Below, piece by piece: positions 8,066-16,585 of a stretch of 64,000 nucleotides of DNA (the first letter of the stretch is position 1; each line of letters starts with the position of its first letter). The DNA lies in contig NZ_JBGCVY010000017.1 of NCBI RefSeq assembly GCF_041088075.1, positions 1 to 64,000 of the forward strand. The letters run 5' to 3'. The DNA comes from Mucilaginibacter_A sp041088075. GTDB lineage: Bacteria > Bacteroidota > Bacteroidia > Sphingobacteriales > Sphingobacteriaceae. Made by a program: the position numbers and the translations under genes. The notes below the pieces were generated by a model. The model saw only the letters and a program-made list of their open reading frames with translations, did not search any database and was not told the origin of the DNA.

Positions 8066-8167
8066 ATGGGTAAGCTACTTCTATCGCGCCGCTACAACTT
8101 TTTACCCTTGCTGCGTTCCCGCCCTGGGGGAGTTCAAAAGGAGCTGGCCGTAGAAGACTTACCCGCC
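8066..8167 (-). ncRNA. ffs: Signal recognition particle RNA (4.5S, small bacterial type)
   Basis: The reverse strand contains GGGCGGGAACGCAGCAAGGG, the Bacteroidota form of the SRP domain IV loop that Ffh binds. Flanking arms GGCGGGTAAGTCTTCTACGG and CGATAGAAGTAGCTTACCC pair to give the long hairpin. The RNA forms the core of the membrane protein targeting particle. Ends are set from pairing (about 100 nt) and could be off by a few bases. A terminator follows. Confidence 0.9.
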
Positions 8168-8222
8168 ACAAAAGTAGAAAAATTATTAAAATAAGCGCAT
8201 CAAAATAACAATCGTTGTTTTT

Positions 8223-8416
8223 TTATAATGCGGCCGCCAATCCGATCTCTGCTTTTATACGCATCGGCAAATTGAAAAACTTGCGCGTAGGCGTTTCCAG
8301 TACACTGATTTTATCGGCGTAAAAAGAGTATTCAAAGTTTAAGCTTTCAAAATACAGCCATAATATTTCCGCTTTTTCTTTAGAAATATTTTTTGCAATT
8401 GTAATGTGCGGCGGGC
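8223..8416 (-). pseudogene. C-terminal remnant of a second 2H phosphoesterase
   Basis: The minus strand encodes about 64 residues colinear with the C-terminal third of the intact neighbour at 8436-9014. PPHITIAKNISKEKAEILW matches PHITIARSLSYNRYKLLW, and FEYSFYADKISVLETPTR matches FECSFYADEIVVLKTPTR. It ends in a proper TAA at 8223-8225, but homology stops abruptly at 8416 with no start or N-terminal HxT motif. This is a truncated tandem duplicate. The open stretch is intact, so the loss is by deletion, not scattered point mutations. Confidence 0.8.
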
Positions 8417-8435
8417 ATTACCTATACACATTTAA

Positions 8436-9014
8436 CTAAACTACATTTCTCAGCTTAAACTCTGTTTCAACTTCCATCGGCTGTGTATGCAAACTGCGCG
8501 TTGGTGTTTTTAGCACCACAATTTCATCGGCATAAAAAGAGCATTCAAAGTTTTGCTTCTTAAAATAATACCACAATAATTTATATCGATTGTATGACAA
8601 AGACCTGGCAATGGTAATATGCGGCGTTTGCGGAACATCGGCACCAAACACTTTTTTAAACCTGGAAAAAGTTGCTTTGATATCTTGGCTTAATTCTACT
8701 TTGGCGTAAATGGTGTAATTGCCCTGGTGTTCAAAAAAATCAAAACCACAAATTTTGATTTCGAAAGCATCAATCCGGTTTGTCATGCTTCTATAAACAG
8801 GCATCCTATCATCAAAAAACAAAGCTTTGCCGTCGTAATAATGGTTAACGGTGATATGCGCTTTACTATTAAAGGAGGGATAATAGCCGATCAGCTTTTT
8901 CGCGAAGTCTTTCAATCTTCGTACTTCCGAAACAACTTCTTCGCTTGGCGTGATCACAAGCAGGTAGTCCTGGCTAACTAACTTGGCAAAAGGGTTTTGT
9001 TTGAATGTTTCCAT
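8436..9014 (-). CDS. 2H phosphoesterase (2'-5' RNA ligase superfamily)
   Basis: A 192-residue protein with the two HxT motifs of the superfamily: AHITVNHYY near residue 52 and PHITIARSL near residue 136, each at the end of a strand. Members act on 2'-5' linkages, cyclic phosphates of RNA or ADP-ribose products; the actual substrate cannot be told here. The start at 9012-9014 gives METFKQNPFAKLVSQDYLLV. A decayed copy of its C-terminal third lies just downstream, so the gene was once duplicated in tandem. Confidence 0.82.
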   Translation of the reverse strand: METFKQNPFAKLVSQDYLLVITPSEEVVSEVRRLKDFAKKLIGYYPSFNSKAHITVNHYYDGKALFFDDRMPVYRSMTNRIDAFEIKICGFDFFEHQGNYTIYAKVELSQDIKATFSRFKKVFGADVPQTPHITIARSLSYNRYKLLWYYFKKQNFECSFYADEIVVLKTPTRSLHTQPMEVETEFKLRNVV

Positions 9015-9100
9015 TCACATAATTACCAATAATTTTAGTTTTTAATTTTATTACTTTTCCACATTTTGCTAACAAACTTATCAACATTAGCAATTAAGAA

Positions 9101-9264
9101 AACTGTTTAAATGATCCAACCAAAAACGACGATGCTTCTTTTAACCTATAAAAATTGGTGCCTGCATCAAGCTAAACAAAGCATAAAACAAATGCACACC
9201 AATTTTTATAGGGTAAAAGAAGCATGTAAACCTGGATCAGTAAATTTCAAACGGATTTAAACTT
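9101..9264. repeat. Full palindromic element with core pair and TTTAAA arms
   Basis: Core ATGCTTCTTTTAACCTATA with AAATTGGTG begins at 9132 and is mirrored by CACCAATTTTTATAGGGT and AAAAGAAGCAT ending at 9224. The middle 40 bp is unpaired. Outer arms ACTGTTTAAATGATCC and GGATCAGTAAATTTC (with ATTTAAAC further out) extend the palindrome to about 160 bp. Confidence 0.85.
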
Positions 9265-9373
9265 CGCGGCAAAGAATTTGTCTTTAATGTAACTTTTGAA
9301 AATGCACGTAGTATAATCAAAAAATTAACGCGATAATTGCAGCATTTTCTAAGCATTTTAAATTAGACAAATA

Positions 9374-9502
9374 ATGAATCAACAACGCTATATTTTGCCT
9401 ACTGTCAGAGCGGTTTTTGCTCCGGTTGCAACTGCGTTAGTTTTGGTTTCTACCTGCCTCCTCTCGTTAAGGCGACGACGGATTTACATTTCCCGGATTT
9501 AA
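9374..9502 (+). CDS. Candidate arginine leader peptide (42 residues)
   Basis: A short open frame, ATG at 9374 in a typical A-rich context (AGACAAATAATG), encodes a peptide starting MNQQRYILPTVRAVF and ending LLSLRRRRIYISRI. Four consecutive Arg codons (AGG CGA CGA CGG) lie near its end, and it sits about 115 bp before the arginine operon. This would fit a ribosome-mediated attenuation leader. Weak hairpins follow (AAGGC/GCCTT near 9538-9560, and GTTAAAA/TTTTAAC near 9577-9597), but no GC-rich terminator with a clean T run was found. It may equally be a chance frame. The rest of 9265-9618 shows nothing else. Confidence 0.35.
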   Translation: MNQQRYILPTVRAVFAPVATALVLVSTCLLSLRRRRIYISRI

Positions 9503-9618
9503 ACCGTTCCTGCAAATACACATTCACCTGTCGGAAAAAAGGCTTATGCAATTGCCTTAAAATTTATTTCCGGCGTTAAAAGCATTTTTATTTTAACGGA
9601 AAATATTTGTATTTCTCC

Positions 9619-10302
9619 ATGACCATTCAAGATTTTAAAATACAGGTAGCCAACGGCGAACACGCAGATTATGCCCCGCAGATTTGCGATGAAATGGCCG
9701 AATCTGCCAAAGCGCGCGGGACGGGCATCGCCAAACGCTCGCCCGAATATGTTGCCAACAAAATGCTGGAAGGCAAAGCCGTTATCGCTTTGCATAAAGA
9801 CGGCACCTGGGCGGGTTTTTGTTACATCGAAACCTGGAGCCACGGCCAGTTTGTAGCCAATTCCGGTCTGATTGTGAACCCGATTTTCAGAAAAGTTGGT
9901 TTGGCCAAGGCGATTAAAGAAGAAGTTTTCAAGCTTTCGCGCAAAAAATATCCTGATGCCAAAATCTTTGGCCTGACAACCGGTTTGGCGGTGATGAAAA
10001 TCAATTCCGAATTGGGTTACGAACCGGTAACTTACTCGGAATTGACGCAGGACGAAGCGTTTTGGCAAGGCTGCAAAAGCTGTGTCAATTACGATATTTT
10101 GATGAGCAAAGAACGCAAAAACTGCATGTGCACGGCCATGCTTTTTGACCCGGAAGAAAAGGCCAGAGAGATTGAGGAAAAGATGAAAAAACTGAGCCAC
10201 AAAGCCACTTTGCTGGAACGGATTGAAAGCGCGCTGAAAAAATCTGCCAAACTGATTACGCCTGCAATGTTGGCTTTTTTTAAATTTATTGACCACGCTT
10301 AA
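9619..10302 (+). CDS. GNAT N-acetyltransferase, first gene of the arginine operon
   Basis: A 227-residue acetyltransferase. The GNAT core covers about residues 30-130, with the acyl-CoA loop region VNPIFRKVGLAKAIKEEVFK (about 93-112). The C-terminal part holds the Cys-rich segment QGCKSCVNYDILMSKERKNCMC, which could bind metal. Proteins of this kind head arginine clusters in Bacteroidota and are thought to acylate glutamate, the first step of the pathway; here it is 50 bp upstream of argG. Whether the donor is acetyl- or succinyl-CoA is not visible, although the later enzyme suggests succinylated intermediates. An in-frame TTG at 9607 is possible, but the ATG at 9619 is the better start. Confidence 0.8.
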   Translation: MTIQDFKIQVANGEHADYAPQICDEMAESAKARGTGIAKRSPEYVANKMLEGKAVIALHKDGTWAGFCYIETWSHGQFVANSGLIVNPIFRKVGLAKAIKEEVFKLSRKKYPDAKIFGLTTGLAVMKINSELGYEPVTYSELTQDEAFWQGCKSCVNYDILMSKERKNCMCTAMLFDPEEKAREIEEKMKKLSHKATLLERIESALKKSAKLITPAMLAFFKFIDHA

Positions 10303-10352
10303 AAAACTGATAAACAAGCTGATGCTGTTTTTATCGCCTAAAAAATTGTCTA

Positions 10353-11552
10353 ATGAAAGAAAAAGTAGTTTTAGCTTTTAGCGGAGGTTTGGATACTTCG
10401 TTTTGCAGCATTTATTTGTCGCAGGATTTAAACCTCGAAGTACATTCCGTTATTGTAAACACCGGTGGTTTTGGTGCCGAAGAACTGGCCGATATCGAAC
10501 GCCGAGCTTATAAAATGGGCGTTGTTTCTCATGCCGTGGTTGATGAAACCGAAAACTTTTACAACACCTGCGTTCGTTATTTAATTTACGGTAATGTGTT
10601 GAAAAACAATACTTATCCGCTTTCTGTAAGTGCCGAACGGGTGAGCCAGGCCACGGCAATTGCTTTGTACGCCAAAAAAATCGGTGCCGATTATGTAGCG
10701 CATGGCAGCACTGGCGCGGGCAATGATCAGGTTCGTTTTGATATGATTTTTAATATTTTGATCCCGGAAGTAAAGATTCTCACACCAATTCGGGATTTAA
10801 AATTGAGCCGTGAGGCAGAAATTAAATACCTGAAAGAGCACGGCGTGGAGATGAATTTCGAGAAAGCCAAATACTCTATTAATAAAGGTATTTGGGGAAC
10901 TTCTGTTGGCGGAAAAGAAACGCTGACTTCGCACGAAGGTTTGCCGGATGAAGCCTGGCCAACGCAATTAACTAAAGAAGGTTCGGAAAAAGTAACGCTG
11001 GAATTTAAACAAGGCGAACTGATTGCCATCAACGAGAAAACCTTTGATCATCCAACTAAAGCCATCCAACATTTGCAGGAGCTGGCATCGCCTTACGCCA
11101 TTGGCCGCGATATTCATGTTGGCGATACGATTATCGGCATCAAAGGCCGCGTTGGTTTTGAAGCAGCTGCGCCAATGGTCATCATCAAAGCGCACCATGC
11201 TTTAGAAAAACATACGTTGACCAAATGGCAGTTGAGTTGGAAAGACCAGCTTTCGTCTTTCTACGGAAACTGGTTGCACGAAGGCCAGTTTCACGATCCG
11301 GTGATGCGCAACATCGAAACTTTTTTGACCGATACACAGCAAAATGTTTCCGGAAAAGTGTTTGTACAATTGTATCCGTACCGTTTCCAGGTTTTGGGAA
11401 TTGAATCGGCACACGATTTAATGTCGAACAAATTTGGCAGTTACGGCGAAATGAACAACACCTGGACCGGCGATGATGTAAAAGGTTTCTCCAAAATATT
11501 TGGCAACCAAACGGTTATTTATCATAAAGTAAACGGCTCGAAAGAAAACTAA
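10353..11552 (+). CDS. argG: Argininosuccinate synthase
   Basis: Joins citrulline and aspartate using ATP, giving argininosuccinate, AMP and PPi. The 399-residue protein starts MKEKVVLAFSGGLDTSFCSI, whose SGGLDTS is the PP-loop ATP site. Other family blocks are AHGSTGAGNDQVRFD (about 128-142) and KGIWGTSVGGKE (about 180-191). It follows the GNAT gene and is followed by argC with only three bases between its TAA and the argC ATG, so these genes are cotranscribed. Confidence 0.96.
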   Translation: MKEKVVLAFSGGLDTSFCSIYLSQDLNLEVHSVIVNTGGFGAEELADIERRAYKMGVVSHAVVDETENFYNTCVRYLIYGNVLKNNTYPLSVSAERVSQATAIALYAKKIGADYVAHGSTGAGNDQVRFDMIFNILIPEVKILTPIRDLKLSREAEIKYLKEHGVEMNFEKAKYSINKGIWGTSVGGKETLTSHEGLPDEAWPTQLTKEGSEKVTLEFKQGELIAINEKTFDHPTKAIQHLQELASPYAIGRDIHVGDTIIGIKGRVGFEAAAPMVIIKAHHALEKHTLTKWQLSWKDQLSSFYGNWLHEGQFHDPVMRNIETFLTDTQQNVSGKVFVQLYPYRFQVLGIESAHDLMSNKFGSYGEMNNTWTGDDVKGFSKIFGNQTVIYHKVNGSKEN

Positions 11553-11555
11553 TTG

Positions 11556-12569
11556 ATGGCTTCGACAGAACAAAAAATCAAAGCCGGAATTATTGGCGGC
11601 GCAGGATATACCGGCGGCGAAATGCTGCGCATTCTGCTCAACCATCCCAACGTGGCGATTGCTTTTGTAAACAGTAAAAGCAATGCTAGCAATTATTTGT
11701 ACGAAGTCCATACCGATCTTTTTGGCGATACCAATTTGAAATTCAGCAGTGAATTATCTGATGAAATTGATGTGCTGTTTTTGTGTGTTGGCCATGGCGA
11801 TGCACAAAAATTTTTAGAAGCAAACCCAATTGCTGCACATATTAAGATAATTGATTTAAGTCAGGATTTTAGATTAGCAGCGAACACAAAATTAGGAGAT
11901 CGGCAGTTTGTTTATGGTTTGCCAGAACTCAAAAAAACATCGATAAAAGAAGCATCCAACATTGCCAATCCCGGTTGTTTTGCAACTTGTATCCAGTTAG
12001 GATTACTGCCTTTAGCGGCAAAAAATATGCTGGTAAAAGAAGTACATATTTCGGCAACCACAGGTTCAACAGGTGCCGGGCAAAGTCTGTCGCCAACTTC
12101 GCATTTTACCTGGCGCAATGATAATTTATCCGTTTACAAAGCTTTCAACCATCAGCATTTAAAAGAGATCAGCCAGTCGCTTAACCAATTGCAACCTGAT
12201 TTTCCGGTTTATCCTTCAGATAAAAACAGGTTGAATTTTATTCCCTACCGGGGAGATTTTACCCGCGGCATTTTAGCTTCGATTTATACCGAATGTGATT
12301 TAAGCGAAGAAGAAGCTTTGCACTTGTACACCGATTTTTATGCCGACCATCCTTTTACGCATATTACCACGCGTGATATTGATTTGAAACAAGTTGTCAA
12401 CACCAATAAATGCTTCCTCCAAATCAAAAAACACGGCAACAAAATTCTCGTTATCAGTATCATGGACAATCTTTTAAAAGGCGCATCCGGGCAAGCGGTA
12501 CAGAATATGAACTTGATGTTTGGGCTGGAAGAAACGGCAGGTTTGAGGTTAAAAGCTGGTGCTTTTTAA
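11556..12569 (+). CDS. argC: N-acyl-glutamyl-phosphate reductase
   Basis: NADPH-dependent reduction of N-acyl-glutamyl phosphate to the semialdehyde in arginine synthesis. The 337-residue protein has the nucleotide loop GIIGGAGYTGGEMLRILLNH (about 12-31) and the active-site cysteine in NIANPGCFATCIQLG (about 139-153), then HISATTGSTGAGQS. A TTG precedes the ATG at 11556; the ATG is preferred. The coding sequence contains two copies of the dispersed motif (11943-11955 and 12012-12023), read as IKEAS and LVKEV. Confidence 0.95.
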   Translation: MASTEQKIKAGIIGGAGYTGGEMLRILLNHPNVAIAFVNSKSNASNYLYEVHTDLFGDTNLKFSSELSDEIDVLFLCVGHGDAQKFLEANPIAAHIKIIDLSQDFRLAANTKLGDRQFVYGLPELKKTSIKEASNIANPGCFATCIQLGLLPLAAKNMLVKEVHISATTGSTGAGQSLSPTSHFTWRNDNLSVYKAFNHQHLKEISQSLNQLQPDFPVYPSDKNRLNFIPYRGDFTRGILASIYTECDLSEEEALHLYTDFYADHPFTHITTRDIDLKQVVNTNKCFLQIKKHGNKILVISIMDNLLKGASGQAVQNMNLMFGLEETAGLRLKAGAF

Positions 12570-12617
12570 GTTGTTAGGTTGGATTAAAACTGTGACATTC
12601 ATTATAATTTCCAAACT

Positions 12618-13976
12618 ATGAAACACAATCTTGATATTGTTGATGAACTTTACAATATTTTAATTTCACTTCAGCCTTTAAAACCAGAATACAAGAAACG
12701 TTTAGATAAAAAATTCAGGTTAGAATTTAATTATAATTCTAATCACATAGAAGGAAACACGCTTACGTATGGCGAAACTGAATTGCTATTAATGTTTGAT
12801 GATACAACTGGTAATCATAATATGCGAGAATATGAAGAAACGAAAGCGCATGATGTTGCTTATTATATGATTGAAGAATTAGCAAAAGATAATGAACGCC
12901 CATTAACCGAACAAATAATTAAAAATTTAAACGAAACTATTCTTGTGCGTCCCTACTGGAAAGATGCAATAACATCAGATGGTCAAAGTACACGCAGACA
13001 AATAAAAGTTGGTAGCTATAAAGAATATCCAAACTCTGTTCGATTACAGAATGGTGAAATTTTTGAATATGCTTCACCTGTTGAAACACCAATACAAATG
13101 CAAGAGTTGATAGATTGGTATCGTGATGAAGAGAAAGGATTGCATCCCATCACTTTAGCAACTATGCTTCATTACAAATTTGTTCGTATCCATCCTTTTG
13201 ATGATGGCAATGGCCGTATTGCTCGATTATTAATGAATTATGTTTTATTAAAAAACGCTTATCCACCTATTATAATTAAGTCATCAGATAAAAATAATTA
13301 TTTACGAGCATTGCATTTAGCAGATATTGGAGATTATGAACCATTAATTAGTTATGTTGCTGAACAAGCAATATGGTCTTTAGAAATTTCAATTAAAGCT
13401 GCAAAGGGAGAATCGTTAGACGATAAAGACGACTTTATAAAAGAAATAGAATTGATAGAAAGAAAAGCATCGTCTAAATCAATACCTAAGTCGCCACGGA
13501 TTGTGTATGATATTTTTGAATTTGTTCACAACAAAATTTGGAATAAATTATTAGACACTTTAAAACACTTTGACACACTTTTTAATGAAGAAAAGAACAT
13601 TTATAATGTAAATAATCAGGATCAACTTTTTGAAAACAAAAGCATTCTTAATATTATAAGTGGGCCTAAATTTTCAGATAAGCCAAAAGAGTTAGAAATA
13701 TTTGGCCACAATGTTTATAAAAGTGATATTAAAAATATTAAATGGGAACATAAAATGTTTGCCTTACACGGTACTAATATTCCATTAGATCTAAGTGTAT
13801 TTTTTGAAATCAACTTTAATAACAACAATTATGACTTCCAATTAAAAGTGTATGATGTTATTATTTACAAAGCTTCTAAAGCTTATAAAAACTTTTTTCT
13901 AGACAGTGAAATAGATGAAATTAACACAACATTAAAAAAACACCTTCTAAAATATATTCAATCAAAAATTGATTAG
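12618..13976 (+). CDS. Fic family AMPylase-type protein inserted in the arginine operon
   Basis: A 452-residue Fic enzyme, a family that transfers AMP (or other phosphate groups) to protein hydroxyls. The catalytic motif is HPFDDGNGRIAR (192-203), complete with His192 and the anion-binding loop. An N-terminal helix carries SNHIEGN (41-47), matching the inhibitory motif S/TxxxE-G/N of class II Fic proteins, so the enzyme is probably autoinhibited. The C-terminal 200 residues match no domain I recognise. The gene is visibly more A+T-rich than argC and argD on either side and is not an arginine gene, so it is probably an insertion. It is in the operon's direction, 12 bp before argD, so it should be cotranscribed. 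No antitoxin partner is seen. Confidence 0.9.
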   Translation: MKHNLDIVDELYNILISLQPLKPEYKKRLDKKFRLEFNYNSNHIEGNTLTYGETELLLMFDDTTGNHNMREYEETKAHDVAYYMIEELAKDNERPLTEQIIKNLNETILVRPYWKDAITSDGQSTRRQIKVGSYKEYPNSVRLQNGEIFEYASPVETPIQMQELIDWYRDEEKGLHPITLATMLHYKFVRIHPFDDGNGRIARLLMNYVLLKNAYPPIIIKSSDKNNYLRALHLADIGDYEPLISYVAEQAIWSLEISIKAAKGESLDDKDDFIKEIELIERKASSKSIPKSPRIVYDIFEFVHNKIWNKLLDTLKHFDTLFNEEKNIYNVNNQDQLFENKSILNIISGPKFSDKPKELEIFGHNVYKSDIKNIKWEHKMFALHGTNIPLDLSVFFEINFNNNNYDFQLKVYDVIIYKASKAYKNFFLDSEIDEINTTLKKHLLKYIQSKID

Positions 13977-13988
13977 AACTATCAAAAC

Positions 13989-15146
13989 ATGAAACCTTTC
14001 GACGTTTACCCCATCAACCATGTCAATATTGTTCGCGGCCAGGGCAGTCTGGTTTGGGACGATCAAGGCCAGGAATACCTGGATTTATACGGCGGCCACG
14101 CGGTGATTTCTATCGGCCACACGCATCCGCATTATGTAGAGCGGTTGGAAAACCAGTTGCACCAGTTGGGTTTTTACAGTAATTCCATCGAAATTCCTAT
14201 CCAAAAAGAGTTTGCGGAGAAGTTGGGCAAGGTTTCCGGCCGGGAAGATTACCAGTTGTTTTTATGCAATTCCGGTGCGGAAGCAAATGAAAACGCGTTG
14301 AAACTGGCTTCTTTTTACAATGGCAGAAAAAAGGTAATTGCGTTTAGGAAAGCTTTTCACGGCCGTACTTCTCTGGCGGTTGCAGTTACCGATAACCCGA
14401 AAATTTTGGCACCGGTTAATGAAACGGACAATGTTATTTTTTTGCCCTGGAATGATGAAACCGCTTTAGAACAGGCTTTTGCGGAAAATGAAATAAGTTC
14501 TGTTATTATCGAAGGCATCCAGGGCGTTGGCGGGATACAGGTTGCGGCAGAAAGTTTTTTGCAGAAAATCCGTTCGCTTTGCGATCATTATAATGCTGTT
14601 TTTATTGCCGATTCTGTGCAATGCGGTTACGGCCGTACCGGTAAATTTTACTCACATGATTTTGCCGGTGTAGATGCTGATATTTACACCATGGCCAAAG
14701 GTATGGGCAACGGTTTCCCGATTGGCGGCATTTCGATTGCGCCCAAAATAAAACCGGTTTATTATATGCTGGGCACTACTTTTGGCGGAAACCATTTGGC
14801 TTGTGCCGCAGGTTTGGCGGTTTTGGAAGTGATGGAACAAGATAACCTGATGCAAAATGCAGCCGAAGTCGGCGGATATTTGATTGAAGAATTGAAGAAA
14901 TTTGAGCAGGTAAAAGAAGTACGCGGCCGTGGTTTGATGATCGGGATTGATTTGCCGGAAACTTTGGCGCATGTAAAAGCGGAACTTTTATTTAAATACC
15001 ATATTTTTACAGGAGAAGCCAAACCAAATGTGATCCGTTTGCTGCCTGCTTTAAATTTAACCAAAGCACATGCGGATCGTTTTTTGGAAGCTTTTAGTTT
15101 GGCGATGAAAAATGCGCCGGTTGCGGTTTTTAATCCTTCGATGTAA
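13989..15146 (+). CDS. argD: Acyl-ornithine aminotransferase
   Basis: PLP-dependent class III aminotransferase that makes N-acyl-ornithine from the semialdehyde with glutamate. The 385-residue protein contains LYGGHAVISIGHTHP (about 34-48), LCNSGAEANENALKLA (about 94-109), the PLP-anchoring IADSVQCGYGRTGKF (about 207-221) and the Schiff-base lysine in TMAKGMGNGFPIGG (about 235-248, Lys near 238). The start ATG at 13989 lies 12 bp after the Fic gene. Use of acetyl or succinyl intermediates is not decided by the sequence. Confidence 0.93.
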   Translation: MKPFDVYPINHVNIVRGQGSLVWDDQGQEYLDLYGGHAVISIGHTHPHYVERLENQLHQLGFYSNSIEIPIQKEFAEKLGKVSGREDYQLFLCNSGAEANENALKLASFYNGRKKVIAFRKAFHGRTSLAVAVTDNPKILAPVNETDNVIFLPWNDETALEQAFAENEISSVIIEGIQGVGGIQVAAESFLQKIRSLCDHYNAVFIADSVQCGYGRTGKFYSHDFAGVDADIYTMAKGMGNGFPIGGISIAPKIKPVYYMLGTTFGGNHLACAAGLAVLEVMEQDNLMQNAAEVGGYLIEELKKFEQVKEVRGRGLMIGIDLPETLAHVKAELLFKYHIFTGEAKPNVIRLLPALNLTKAHADRFLEAFSLAMKNAPVAVFNPSM

Positions 15147-15206
15147 GAAATTCTAAAAAAACACTGTTGTGTGTAAGCACCTTCGACATACCATAAAATT
15201 ATAAAC

Positions 15207-16214
15207 ATGATTAAAATTTCATTACTATCACTATTAATTACAATTTCTACAGGTTCTTTTTCACAAATACGAAAGGGAGAGTTTGAAATTTTAGGTAATG
15301 TTTCGGGATTTCAAGACAGCACCTACATCAGATTGTATGACTTCTCGTCAGGCTCAAATATCCTTATGGATTCTGCTAAAATTGTTAGCGGCAAATTTGT
15401 TTTTAAAGGATCAATCAATAGAAATTTTCAACAAGTTGGAGTGGTATCTTCTGATTTTAAAAATATAAAATTGTTTTGGCTTGAAAATTCAATCATCCAT
15501 TTTAACGCAGAAAAAGACAAGTTTAGTAAAGCCATCATCACAGGTTCTTTTATGCAGAATGAAGCAAACCAGTTAGATTCTATTATACAACTAAATCCAA
15601 AACAGGAAAAAGGCGATAATATAGCTTATATAAAAGAACATCCTAATTCGTTCTATAGTGGTTTTTTGTTAAAAGTCTATTGTACAACATGGGGCAAAGA
15701 CACGTCTAAGCTTTTATATAAGGGACTTTCGGAAAAAGTTAAAAAATCGGAATTTGGAAAAAGTATTGGTGAATATTTATCTTTAAGTAAAGATATAAAA
15801 GTCGGTGATAAATCTGCCAATTTTACTTTGCCTAATATTAATGGAAAAAAAGTTTCACTATCGGACTATAAAGGAAAATATGTTCTATTGGATTTTTGGG
15901 GTTCTTGGTGTAAGCCTTGCAGGGAGGAAAACCCCAATTTAGTGAAAACCTACAGTAAATTTAAAAGCAAAGGTTTCGACATATTGGGTATTTCTGTTGA
16001 GACAAAAAGGCAGGATTGGCTTGACGCAATTCGTCAGGACAAGATAAGCTGGGAAAGTTTAAGCGATTTAAAAGGCAGCAATAACCTTGCTTCGCTAATT
16101 TTCGGCATACATTATTATCCTGCTAATTTTCTTATCGATCCCAAAGGAGTAATTATTGCAAAAGATTTAAGAGGAGATGCCCTAAGCAAAAAGCTTGCTG
16201 AATTACTAAAATAA
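15207..16214 (+). CDS. TlpA-like thioredoxin-fold protein with N-terminal DUF4369-type domain
   Basis: A 335-residue exported disulfide oxidoreductase. It has a signal peptide (residues 1-19, ending STGSFSQ), an N-terminal beta-rich domain of about 90 residues resembling DUF4369 (FEILGNVSGFQDSTYIRLYD), and a C-terminal thioredoxin fold from about 195, with the redox motif WGSWCKPCREENPNL. Proteins of this layout act in the periplasm, in thiol reduction or cytochrome maturation. It is A+T-richer than argD and argF' and separates them, like the Fic gene, so it is probably also an insertion in the arginine operon. A longer paralogue lies at 38833-40002. Confidence 0.85.
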   Translation: MIKISLLSLLITISTGSFSQIRKGEFEILGNVSGFQDSTYIRLYDFSSGSNILMDSAKIVSGKFVFKGSINRNFQQVGVVSSDFKNIKLFWLENSIIHFNAEKDKFSKAIITGSFMQNEANQLDSIIQLNPKQEKGDNIAYIKEHPNSFYSGFLLKVYCTTWGKDTSKLLYKGLSEKVKKSEFGKSIGEYLSLSKDIKVGDKSANFTLPNINGKKVSLSDYKGKYVLLDFWGSWCKPCREENPNLVKTYSKFKSKGFDILGISVETKRQDWLDAIRQDKISWESLSDLKGSNNLASLIFGIHYYPANFLIDPKGVIIAKDLRGDALSKKLAELLK

Positions 16215-16585
16215 AACCAGCCTACACACAACATTGGTTTGGCAAAAAACTGGCTGACGGATTTAATTGAACTTTTGGTTTGCTATTTTGCTTTAGTTTC
16301 AGCTTGACGAACAAAAATTTAGCCGGTAAAAGAAGCTCTGGCATTTGAATATAAATTTAACTTTGGTTCTGGCTGACGAATTCCAAATACCAGTTCTTCG
16401 CCAAGCCCCCAGCGATAAAAGAAGCATTTTGTCATTTCGACCCAAAGGGAGAAATCTTCATCGAAACAGAAAACATGCTTCTTTTATCACCTTAAAATAA
16501 CTAACGCTTGAAAGAAGATCCCTCCTATCGTCGGGATGACAGCACACAAATTCAACCCAAATAGAAAGCCCTTCAATACAAATAC
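16215..16585. repeat. Intergenic region with three scattered core motifs
   Basis: No gene is seen in these 371 bp inside the arginine operon. Motif copies lie at about 16323-16336 (GGTAAAAGAAGCTC, degenerate), 16412-16425 and 16473-16487 (opposite orientation). The region continues up to the argF' start and shows no clear promoter. Confidence 0.65.

Noticed and set aside
9544..10317. A 257-residue open frame antisense to the GNAT gene
   Set aside because: The sense protein has a clear GNAT core and lies in an arginine operon; the antisense frame is Phe/His/Arg-rich with no recognised domain and arises from the GC pattern.
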